Source: Alphaproteobacteria bacterium
GTDB lineage: Bacteria; Pseudomonadota; Alphaproteobacteria; UBA8366
NCBI GenBank assembly: GCA_018665505.1
Contig: JABJCS010000430.1
Location: forward strand, 1 to 5,098
DNA length: 5,098 bases
Direction of reading: 5' to 3'
Made by a program: the position numbers and the translations under genes. This document shows positions 1-5,098 of this stretch, one piece after another (within the stretch, counting starts at the first letter, position 1; each line of letters starts with the position of its first letter). The notes below the pieces were generated by a model. The model was not told where the DNA came from and searched no databases. It saw nothing but the letters and a program-made list of their open reading frames with translations.

Positions 1-1640
1 AGCTTCATGCCGAGCGGCAAGCTCCAGGCGAAGCGGACGATCTCGTGGTCCAGGAGCGGTGCGCGACCTTCGAGACCGACCGCCATCGTCGCCCTGTCCA
101 CCTTCACCAGCAAGTCGTCGGGTAAATAAGAAACCGCATCCGCGTAAGACATACGATCTATCGGTTCGGTGAAGCGCGGATGTCGGGACGGGTCGGCATA
201 ATAACCGATATCCGGTTCGGGACATGGTCGACTTGCGGTCCGCCAGCGTGAGATGAAGGCTTCGTAGACAGCTTCCGGCGTACTGGCGAGGCCGTCCGCT
301 GAAAGGCGATACATCTTGTCACCCAATCGCCAAGGCCGCCGACCCATCGAAACAGCGTTGAGTGCCGCTTTCGGAACGACACCTGCAATCATGCCGAAGC
401 GGCCCACGGTGCAGGCCAGCGCCCCGTGCTTTTCCGACCAATGCTTGTTCGCCGCCTCATAACGCGGATACCCCACGAACAACTCATCTCCACCGTCGCC
501 CGAGAGAGCGACCGTCACATGTTGGCGCGTCAACTCAGCCAAGAGCATCGTCGGCAGTTGGCTGACATCCGCGAACGGCTCGTCATAGACTTCCGGCATC
601 TGCTCGACGAGGCGCAACGGCGCGTCGGCTTCAGCCGTCAGTTCAGTATGATCGGTTCCCAAATGACCGGCCACCGCCGCTGCCTGTTCGGATTCATCGA
701 AGCGTTTATCTTCAAACCCAATCGTAAAGGTCTTGATCGGTGCTGATGAAACTTTCTGCGCTAACGCCGCGACAGTCGATGAATCGATGCCGCCCGACAG
801 AAATACACCAAGCGGAACATCGGAGATAAGCCGCCGCCCAATGGAATGGGTCAGCAACGTTTCCAATTGGCCCACAGCTTCGTCGTCACTTCCTTCAAAG
901 GGCGCCCGGCGCGCGGCCTCGGCTTCACTTCGAGCATTCCAAAAAGTGTCCGCCGCCGGTTGAACCGAAGGCGTCAGGTTCTCAATATCGATATCTAATA
1001 AATGCCCCGGCGCCAGCTTCCGAATGCCGCGATAAATACTGTGAGAGCCTGGAACGTAGGCGAACCGCATATAGGCATTTAGGGCATCGCGGTCGACCTC
1101 GCCCGACCAGCCTGGACATACGGTCAGCGCTTTCAGCTCCGAGGCGAAAACGAACGAGCTCCCGGACCAGCCGTAGTAGAGCGGCTTCTCACCCATGCGG
1201 TCGCGCGCCAGGTATACCTTTCCTTTTTCGCGGTCGTAGAGGGCAATGGCGAACATGCCGTCAAGTTGCGTTAATGTCTCCTCGAACCCATGGCGCTCGA
1301 TCATGGCCAGCATGACTTCCGTATCGGAGTGGCCGCGCCATTTGCGGACGCCGGCGCGTTCGAGGTCGCGGCGTAATTCGCGAAAATTATAGATCTCTCC
1401 GTTATAGATCGTGACGTAACGCCCACTCGCCGAGCTCATCGGTTGCGCACCGGCGGGGCTCAAATCCTGGATAGATAGCCGGCGAAATCCGAGCGCAACA
1501 CCGGTCTTCTCGTCCACGTGAGTACCGCTATCATCCGGTCCGCGATGCACAAGTCTGTCCGTCATACGGGTGACGATTTGCTCGAGCGTCTTCCGAGGAG
1601 TTCCCCGTTTCGGATCTATGATGCCGGCAATCCCGCACAT
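1..1640 (-). CDS. asnB: Asparagine synthetase (glutamine-hydrolysing), AsnB-type amidotransferase; 3' end beyond window
   Basis: Transfers ammonia from glutamine to an ATP-activated carboxylate, classically aspartate to asparagine, in the cytoplasm. I translated all 546 codons in the window and found no stop or frameshift. The N-terminal class II glutaminase starts MCGIAGI, so Cys2 becomes the nucleophile after Met removal. It also has RRLSI (R54), YNGEIYN (79-85) and GHSDTEV with D106. The synthetase domain has the ATP-pyrophosphatase loop SGGIDS (282-287), SGDGGDE (380-386), and a DRATM...GLEGRAPLLD block (515-531). Family members usually run about 590-650 residues, so roughly 50-100 C-terminal residues lie outside. 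The start is fixed by the Cys2 requirement. It lies 2 nt after the glycosyltransferase stop, implying coupled translation. Six TTA leucine codons (two adjacent at 996-1001) are a mild oddity. The neighbouring glycosyltransferase makes a glycan- or metabolite-amidating role possible instead of free asparagine synthesis. Family certain, substrate unproven. Confidence 0.95.
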   Translation of the reverse strand, partial: MCGIAGIIDPKRGTPRKTLEQIVTRMTDRLVHRGPDDSGTHVDEKTGVALGFRRLSIQDLSPAGAQPMSSASGRYVTIYNGEIYNFRELRRDLERAGVRKWRGHSDTEVMLAMIERHGFEETLTQLDGMFAIALYDREKGKVYLARDRMGEKPLYYGWSGSSFVFASELKALTVCPGWSGEVDRDALNAYMRFAYVPGSHSIYRGIRKLAPGHLLDIDIENLTPSVQPAADTFWNARSEAEAARRAPFEGSDDEAVGQLETLLTHSIGRRLISDVPLGVFLSGGIDSSTVAALAQKVSSAPIKTFTIGFEDKRFDESEQAAAVAGHLGTDHTELTAEADAPLRLVEQMPEVYDEPFADVSQLPTMLLAELTRQHVTVALSGDGGDELFVGYPRYEAANKHWSEKHGALACTVGRFGMIAGVVPKAALNAVSMGRRPWRLGDKMYRLSADGLASTPEAVYEAFISRWRTASRPCPEPDIGYYADPSRHPRFTEPIDRMSYADAVSYLPDDLLVKVDRATMAVGLEGRAPLLDHEIVRFAWSLPLGMK

Positions 1641-1642
1641 GA

Positions 1643-2560
1643 TCAGGACTGCCCTTCGGTAAGCTCGAACGCTCCACAGCAAGCGTCGACGAACTCTCCA
1701 GCATCCGCTCCCGTTGCTACCAAGCTCGCAAGATATCGGCGGAACCACGGTGAGAGGAACCCCGCCCCCGCGCGGCGGCGTGCGTAATGCCAAGACCGTC
1801 CCGCTGCCCGGCGGCAGGCAAAGCGTTGCAGGTCAGACGTCACATCCGGATGATCCTTTAGGAACAGCGCCAGCGCGCGGGTAACCCTTTGAAGTTGGCG
1901 TCCCTCATTATTCGAGAGACGATTGGCTTCATGCGGGATATAGGCGATGGGCGCGTCCACCCGCATGATCGGCCAGCGATACGCCAAACGCAGGGTCATC
2001 GAATACTCCTGCGAATGTACCACTCGCTCGTCGCACCCGCCGGTCTCTTTCACGGCAGAGGTTCGGACGAGACATTGCGTCGGATTAAACAACGAGTTCT
2101 TCATCGAGAGACGCAAGGCATCCGTCAAGATTTCGGTGGAAGGTTGCGCGACGGAGTCGGTCAGATCGATTTCGCTTTCATCCCCGTAATGGGTGGCCCG
2201 GCCATAAGCGAGACATGCCTCATTCCCGTGAAGTGCGCGCAGCAGTGTTTCCGTCGCCGCATCCGCGATGAGATCGTCCGCATCCACGAACTTGATGTAG
2301 GGCTGATCGGCCAAGGAAATACAGGTATTTGTCGCACCCGCAGACCCCTTGTTCGACTGCCCATGTATGACTGTGTTGTGCCAGTCCGCCGTCAATTCGC
2401 GTACGATTTCCAGCGAACCGTCGGTTGATTCGTCATCCACGAAAACATATTGGCGCGGATAGTCTCCGGTTTGCCGCGCGATTTGACGGAGCACCGCCGG
2501 CAAATGCGGCGCCTTGTTGTAGACGGGAACGAGAAAACTAACACCGGGCAGATTTGCCAT
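1643..2560 (-). CDS. Family 2 glycosyltransferase (GT-A fold), 305 aa
   Basis: Probably transfers a sugar from a nucleotide-sugar donor to an acceptor in surface polysaccharide or glycoconjugate synthesis; donor and acceptor cannot be read. The N-terminus has SFLVPVYNK (8-16), the GT2 opening strand. FVDDESTDGS (40-49) is the nucleotide-binding loop, NKGSAGATN (70-78) the following conserved stretch, and FVDADD (91-96) the metal-binding DxD. GGCDERVVHSQEYSMTLRLA (174-193) matches the usual GGFDE...ED region, with Q184-E185 in place of Glu-Asp, so E185 is the likely base. No signal peptide or membrane segment is apparent, so it should be cytoplasmic or peripheral. The frame stays open upstream to an ATG at 2671, but those 37 codons overlap the isomerase gene and do not look like GT2. 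The ATG at 2560 sits directly before the family's first strand. It starts 10 nt after the isomerase stop and ends 2 nt before asnB. Confidence 0.9.
   Translation of the reverse strand: MANLPGVSFLVPVYNKAPHLPAVLRQIARQTGDYPRQYVFVDDESTDGSLEIVRELTADWHNTVIHGQSNKGSAGATNTCISLADQPYIKFVDADDLIADAATETLLRALHGNEACLAYGRATHYGDESEIDLTDSVAQPSTEILTDALRLSMKNSLFNPTQCLVRTSAVKETGGCDERVVHSQEYSMTLRLAYRWPIMRVDAPIAYIPHEANRLSNNEGRQLQRVTRALALFLKDHPDVTSDLQRFACRRAAGRSWHYARRRAGAGFLSPWFRRYLASLVATGADAGEFVDACCGAFELTEGQS
1652..1657 (-). promoter_or_regulatory. Weak ribosome binding site of asnB inside the glycosyltransferase gene
   Basis: On the minus strand this reads GAAGGG, 11 nt before the asnB ATG at 1640 and inside the last codons of the glycosyltransferase. 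The long spacing and weak match suggest asnB depends largely on ribosomes finishing the upstream gene, whose TGA at 1643-1645 is 2 nt from the start. Confidence 0.45.
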
Positions 2561-2568
2561 TGCGGAAA

Positions 2569-2571
2569 CTC
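2569..2571 (-). promoter_or_regulatory. Poor ribosome binding site of the glycosyltransferase
   Basis: Only a GAG (within TAGAGT) is seen 8 nt before the ATG at 2560, and it overlaps the isomerase stop codon TAG at 2571-2573. Compared with the strong sites of the four genes upstream, this implies weaker initiation or re-initiation after the isomerase. The start is chosen mainly from the protein family's N-terminus, not from this site. Confidence 0.4.
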
Positions 2572-3179
2572 TATATCCCGCCGTTTTGGAGCTGATGCTC
2601 GATATGAGACAAGCGATCGTGCCCCCAGTAGGCCTCATCATCGACAAAGAAAAACGGTGATCCAAACGCACCGCGGTCGATTGCTTTCTGAGTTTCCTTT
2701 TTCAAGCGATCCTTCACAGCAAGGTCCTGTGTCGCCACGACCAATGCCGCGCCATCGACACCAATACTGTCAGCCATCTCCGCGACCGCTTCGACCGGGC
2801 TCAAATCGCGCCCTTCCCCCCAATGCCCGTGATAGACAGCCTTCGCCAGTGCCACGGCTTGGGCCGGATTGGTATCCGAGAGCCAATAAAAGGCCCGCAT
2901 CGCCGCCAGTGAGTTCATCGGAGCAATTTCGGGATTGGTCAGCGCTACCCCCATCAGTTTCGCGCAGCGCTCCACATCCCGGTATAAATAGGCACCCTTC
3001 ATCGGGATCGTCATATTCGGTGCACTGTTCGTGATCTTGAACGCCGCCCCCAACATGAATGGACGCCAATTCACCGCACGCCCATATTTCGCGGCGAGTG
3101 TGTCGATTTCCAGACTCGCTAGATAGCCATAGGGGCTGGCGAATTCGAAATAGAAATCGATTGGTTGAGGACCGGCCAT
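2571..3179 (-). CDS. 2-hydroxychromene-2-carboxylate isomerase family protein (DsbA-fold, kappa-GST-like), 202 aa
   Basis: Thioredoxin/DsbA-fold protein of the HCCA isomerase group, which uses glutathione to isomerise 2-hydroxychromene-2-carboxylate in naphthalene-type degradation; many members have unknown substrates. The N-terminus reads FYFEFASPYGYLAS (9-22). Ser15 sits where DsbA proteins carry the first Cys of CxxC and is the expected glutathione-activating residue. No CxxC is present, so a disulfide oxidoreductase role is unlikely. A helical insert follows, and the C-terminal part has GSP (173-175) with the likely cis-proline P175, then WGHDRL (185-190), equivalent to the family's WGQDR. 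The length fits the usual about 200 residues. There is no signal peptide, so it is cytoplasmic. It begins 18 nt after the SDR stop with a good ribosome binding site. No other naphthalene-pathway gene is visible, so the true substrate is open. Confidence 0.9.
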   Translation of the reverse strand: MAGPQPIDFYFEFASPYGYLASLEIDTLAAKYGRAVNWRPFMLGAAFKITNSAPNMTIPMKGAYLYRDVERCAKLMGVALTNPEIAPMNSLAAMRAFYWLSDTNPAQAVALAKAVYHGHWGEGRDLSPVEAVAEMADSIGVDGAALVVATQDLAVKDRLKKETQKAIDRGAFGSPFFFVDDEAYWGHDRLSHIEHQLQNGGI

Positions 3180-3188
3180 CTTAGCGTG

Positions 3189-3194
3189 TTCCTG
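3189..3194 (-). promoter_or_regulatory. Ribosome binding site of the HCCA isomerase gene
   Basis: Minus-strand CAGGAA lies 9 nt before the ATG at 3179, within the 18-nt gap after the SDR stop. This is the largest intergenic gap in the window and holds nothing else recognisable. Confidence 0.6.
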
Positions 3195-3197
3195 TGT

Positions 3198-3857
3198 CTA
3201 CCAAAGGATTTCGTCGCCGGCATAATCGTAGAATCGACCGTTATCTGATGATTGCAGCCCAGCGACAACGCGTCGAATACCCATCGCACTGTCCGGCACC
3301 GTGACCGCCGCCGTCGGCCCGCCCATCTCTGTCTGTACCCACCCGGGATGCATCGAAATACAAATAACACCGCGCGGCGCTAATTCCTGAGAGACACTAA
3401 CCATCGCCGCGTTCAGCGCTGCCTTGGTCGACCGGTAAAGATAATGTCCACCCGCATTCCGCGCGATACTGCCCATAACGCTGGAGATAAAGACTATTGT
3501 CTTGCGATCCGACGCCGCGACATTCGCCACCAAGGCTTCCGCCATCCGGATCGGGGCCAGCGTGTTGACGCGGAATGTCTCCTCCCAGAGTCGGTAATTT
3601 ATCGAGCCCAGAACCGCGTCGCGCTGACCGATCACGCCCGCATTGTTGATCAGCACATCGATGGGTCGGCCAGACAAAGCCTCAGCCACATCGCATACAT
3701 CGTCGGGGTCGGTGACATCCAACTTTAAGGCATCCGGTATACCCGCACCTTTCGGGTCTCGGCAGGTACGGATCACATCCCACCGGTCTCCTTCATATTG
3801 ATCGGCCAGCGCTTTGCCGATACCGCGGCTCGCACCCGTGATAAGGACCGTCGGCAT
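3198..3857 (-). CDS. Short-chain dehydrogenase/reductase (SDR), classical type, 219 aa
   Basis: NAD(P)-dependent oxidoreductase acting on a hydroxyl/carbonyl group; the substrate is not readable. The Rossmann fold begins at the N-terminus with TGASRGIG (7-14). It is followed by LDVTD (46-50), the NNAG motif (71-74) and the VN pair (97-98). Catalytic residues are visible: N98, S125/S126 in FISSV, and YRSTK giving Y141 and K145. HPGWVQTEMGG follows and matches the PG...T motif after the active site. At 219 residues it is shorter than the common 245-260 and resembles the compact C-factor-like SDRs. Arg11 in the glycine motif and Arg33 after the second strand lean toward NADP(H), by inference. 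It overlaps the RidA stop by one base (TAATG) and has a strong ribosome binding site, so it is co-translated with RidA. Confidence 0.93.
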   Translation of the reverse strand: MPTVLITGASRGIGKALADQYEGDRWDVIRTCRDPKGAGIPDALKLDVTDPDDVCDVAEALSGRPIDVLINNAGVIGQRDAVLGSINYRLWEETFRVNTLAPIRMAEALVANVAASDRKTIVFISSVMGSIARNAGGHYLYRSTKAALNAAMVSVSQELAPRGVICISMHPGWVQTEMGGPTAAVTVPDSAMGIRRVVAGLQSSDNGRFYDYAGDEILW

Positions 3858-4249
3858 TAAGTATCCTCCGCCCGGTCACGGGTCGTGACCTCGATCTCGA
3901 TCTTCATACGTGGATCGACCAGTTGCGCGATGATAAAGGTATTGGCGGGCCGGACACTGCGGCAATATTCACCGATGACGTCGACGGTCTCTTCATAATA
4001 CGCACGGTCGGCAATATAGATGACGATACGGACTACATCATCGAAAGACGCGCCGAGCTCCTTCAGACCCCAATTGATATTTCGGAAGGCTTGGTGGGTT
4101 TGCTCTACAACATTGTCGGAGATCGTGTCGTTGACATAATCGAAGCCGACGCAACCGGACATGAAAACCATGTCGCCGTCCCGCACCCCGCGCGCATAAC
4201 CGCCGCGTTCCTCGAAACGGGAGCCGGTGAAGAAACGTTCTCTCGCCAT
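3857..4249 (-). CDS. RidA/YjgF/UK114 family protein lacking the canonical deaminase arginine, 130 aa
   Basis: Small trimeric-barrel protein family. Archetypal RidA hydrolyses reactive enamine/imine intermediates such as 2-aminoacrylate, and some relatives deaminate pathway intermediates. The length is typical. Conserved landmarks include GDMVFMSG (25-32), a QTHQAFRNI helix (50-58), VVRIVIYIAD (72-81) and MKIEIEVT (115-122). In canonical RidA the substrate carboxylate is bound by the Arg of a PARS/PART motif. Here the stretch is RPANT (100-104), with Asn103 at that position. That places the protein among the RidA relatives not expected to have 2-aminoacrylate deaminase activity, so its role may be specific to this operon. 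E118 and E120 are retained. The gene begins 11 nt after the cupin stop and overlaps the SDR by one base. A housekeeping role seems less likely than a pathway role; function unknown. Confidence 0.92.
   Translation of the reverse strand: MARERFFTGSRFEERGGYARGVRDGDMVFMSGCVGFDYVNDTISDNVVEQTHQAFRNINWGLKELGASFDDVVRIVIYIADRAYYEETVDVIGEYCRSVRPANTFIIAQLVDPRMKIEIEVTTRDRAEDT
3864..3869 (-). promoter_or_regulatory. Strong ribosome binding site of the SDR gene
   Basis: Minus-strand GGAGGA lies 6 nt before the ATG at 3857, inside the last codons of the RidA gene. It supports this ATG as the true start and independent loading in addition to coupling through the TAATG overlap. Confidence 0.7.
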
Positions 4250-4254
4250 CGTCG

Positions 4255-4261
4255 CCTCCCC
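4255..4261 (-). promoter_or_regulatory. Strong ribosome binding site of the RidA gene, touching the cupin stop codon
   Basis: Minus-strand GGGGAGG lies 5 nt before the ATG at 4249. Its first G is the last base of the cupin's TAG stop. It is the strongest site in the window and fixes the RidA start. Confidence 0.7.
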
Positions 4262-4716
4262 TAATACGGTGTGCCGTCCTTATGAACGATCCTGCCATCG
4301 CGGAATAGCATATCGACGTCCGGGTAATCTGCATCGTCTTTTGGCGGCCGGTCGCCGACTTCCAGGTAGAGCACATCCGCTCCGGATTTATTTACCAGAT
4401 GGTGCCCATCGCCGTTGTTGGCAGGGAAACCTGCCGTCATGCCGGGTCCGAGAATTTCTTCACCAGCATCGCTGATCATCGTGACCTCGCCCTCGAGAAT
4501 GTAGACAAATTCATCCGAATGGGAGTGCCAATGCCGCTGCGAGGACGCGGCTCCCGGCTTCAAAGTTACCAAATTGACGCCGAATTTATTGAGTCCCAAG
4601 ACATCGCCGATCTTGCGCTTCTCGCGCCCGATGCACATGGCTTTAAACTCCTCGGGATAGATGGTCGTCAGGCTCGTCTCAACGGTCATCGGGTCCAGTA
4701 TCTTGTTTTCCGCCAT
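4261..4716 (-). CDS. Single-domain cupin protein, 151 aa
   Basis: Small beta-barrel protein with an intact metal site. Cupin motif 1 reads RHWHSHSDEFVYILEGE (61-77), with H64, H66 and E69 as probable ligands and H62 nearby. Motif 2 is represented by GPGMTAGFPAN...GHHLVN (90-109), with H105/H106 supplying the last ligand. The following YLEVGDRPPKDDADYPDVD (116-134) resembles the tail of a widespread group of proteobacterial cupins annotated only as cupin-domain proteins. A divalent metal (Fe, Mn, Zn or Ni) is expected. Activity could be isomerase, dioxygenase-like or ligand binding and cannot be told from sequence. There is no helix-turn-helix, so it is not a cupin-type transcription factor. 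It overlaps the acyl-CoA dehydrogenase stop by one base and precedes RidA by 11 nt. No signal peptide. Confidence 0.92.
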   Translation of the reverse strand: MAENKILDPMTVETSLTTIYPEEFKAMCIGREKRKIGDVLGLNKFGVNLVTLKPGAASSQRHWHSHSDEFVYILEGEVTMISDAGEEILGPGMTAGFPANNGDGHHLVNKSGADVLYLEVGDRPPKDDADYPDVDMLFRDGRIVHKDGTPY

Positions 4717-5098
4717 TACTTCGTCTCCTCGAATAATTCACGCCCGATCAACATGCGCCGGATTTCACTCGTCCCGGCACCAATCTCATAGAGCTTGGCG
4801 TCGCGAAGCAGCCGGCCTGTCGGGCTTTCATTGATATAACCCATCCCACCGAGGGATTGGATTGCTTCCAGTGTCATCCAAGTTGCCTTCTCAGCCGTGT
4901 ACAACAGGACACCGGCCGCATCCTTTCGCGTCGTGTCGTGCCGGTCGCAGGCCTTAGCCACCGCATAAGCGTAAGCTTTGCACGCATTCATCGTCGTATA
5001 CATATCCGCGAGCTTGCCCTGCATCAGCTGGAATTTGCCGATGGGTTCGCCGAATTGCTCGCGTTCATGAACGTAAGGCACGACGATATCCATGCAGG
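4716..5098 (-). CDS. ivd: Acyl-CoA dehydrogenase, isovaleryl-CoA dehydrogenase type, C-terminal part (5' end beyond window)
   Basis: FAD-dependent oxidation of an acyl-CoA to the 2-enoyl-CoA; in the named enzyme, isovaleryl-CoA to 3-methylcrotonyl-CoA in leucine breakdown, with electrons passing to ETF. Only the last 126 codons are present, covering most of the C-terminal helical domain. Counting the Met at 5093 as 1, landmarks are REQFG (11-15), [12 protein letters not shown] (22-33), [10 protein letters not shown] (79-88), [21 protein letters not shown] (93-113) and the end [14 protein letters not shown] is diagnostic: medium-chain enzymes have a catalytic Glu in EGTSQ here, while isovaleryl-CoA dehydrogenases have GAGTSE and use a Glu much earlier, which would lie outside the window. 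GGMGY replaces the more usual GGNGY of this group. No methylcrotonyl-CoA carboxylase or other leucine-pathway gene follows, so a related branched acyl-CoA substrate is possible. The stop overlaps the cupin start. Confidence 0.9.
   Translation of the reverse strand, partial: CMDIVVPYVHEREQFGEPIGKFQLMQGKLADMYTTMNACKAYAYAVAKACDRHDTTRKDAAGVLLYTAEKATWMTLEAIQSLGGMGYINESPTGRLLRDAKLYEIGAGTSEIRRMLIGRELFEETK
4725..4730 (-). promoter_or_regulatory. Ribosome binding site of the cupin gene
   Basis: Minus-strand GAGGAG lies 8 nt before the ATG at 4716, inside the last codons of the acyl-CoA dehydrogenase gene. Together with the TAATG overlap it supports this start. Confidence 0.65.

Noticed and set aside
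158..388. Minus-strand open frame of 76 codons in another frame of the asparagine synthetase
   Set aside because: It lies inside the verified AsnB frame and shows no domain.
362..963. Three plus-strand open frames (67, 106 and 76 codons) in the first kilobase
   Set aside because: They lie opposite the continuous asparagine synthetase frame, whose catalytic motifs run through the same region; composition is that of shadow frames.
1889..2428. Plus-strand open frame of 179 codons opposite the glycosyltransferase
   Set aside because: It is antisense to a clear GT2 gene, has no recognisable domain, and is the kind of open frame expected opposite G+C-rich coding sequence.
2561..2671. Possible N-terminal extension of the glycosyltransferase by 37 codons from an ATG at 2671
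   Set aside because: The extension overlaps the isomerase gene by 101 nt, has no GT2 similarity, and the family's first strand begins right after the ATG at 2560.
2450..3034. Plus-strand open frame of 194 codons opposite the isomerase and glycosyltransferase start
   Set aside because: The translation is rich in Pro, Arg and Ser with no domain, spans two real genes on the other strand and lacks a convincing ribosome binding site.
3180..3197. The 18-nt gap between SDR and isomerase as a site for a promoter or terminator
   Set aside because: It is too short for either, shows no inverted repeat, and is accounted for by a ribosome binding site.
4038..4376. Minus-strand open frame of 112 codons spanning the cupin/RidA junction
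   Set aside because: It is an out-of-frame reading of two genes with intact motifs; no family resemblance.
2571..5098. Interpretation as a 3-hydroxyanthranilate/2-aminomuconate pathway (cupin dioxygenase plus RidA-type deaminase)
   Set aside because: The cupin motif is not like the 3-hydroxyanthranilate dioxygenase signature, and no muconate-semialdehyde decarboxylase or dehydrogenase is present, so the match is only at the level of broad family names.

Overview
The window is a dense stretch of bacterial chromosome in which every gene lies on the minus strand. Seven genes can be read, in transcription order from high to low coordinates: an acyl-CoA dehydrogenase of the isovaleryl-CoA type (5' end outside the window), a single-domain cupin, a RidA-family protein, a short-chain dehydrogenase/reductase (SDR), a 2-hydroxychromene-2-carboxylate isomerase (HCCA isomerase)/kappa-GST-like protein, a family 2 glycosyltransferase, and a glutamine-hydrolysing asparagine synthetase (3' end outside the window). 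Base composition (roughly mid-to-high 50s % G+C by eye), GGAGG-type ribosome binding sites and the gene families suggest a proteobacterium, most likely an alphaproteobacterium. That assignment is inference from style and not from a marker gene.

Only about 41 of 5098 bases fall outside coding sequence: gaps of 11, 18, 10 and 2 nt. Two junctions overlap by one base as TAATG (acyl-CoA dehydrogenase/cupin at 4716 and RidA/SDR at 3857). No promoter, terminator, RNA gene, repeat, mobile element or CRISPR array is visible. The seven genes therefore look like the middle of one long transcription unit whose promoter lies above 5098 and whose end lies below 1.

Region 2571-5098 holds five small-molecule enzymes: CoA-thioester oxidation, a metal-binding cupin, a RidA protein with Asn where the deaminase arginine is expected, an NAD(P)-dependent reductase, and a thioredoxin-fold isomerase with Ser in place of CxxC. 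This resembles a catabolic or tailoring pathway, but no complete known pathway can be named. Region 1-2560 holds a glycosyltransferase and an amidotransferase, a pair typical of polysaccharide or glycoconjugate loci. The direct joining of the two halves (10 nt between isomerase and glycosyltransferase) is the most unusual feature and may mean the operon makes or modifies an acylated or amidated glycan or small molecule. That is a hypothesis only.

The asparagine synthetase fills the first third of the window as one uninterrupted frame of 546 codons. It is easily missed because its stop codon lies outside the window.
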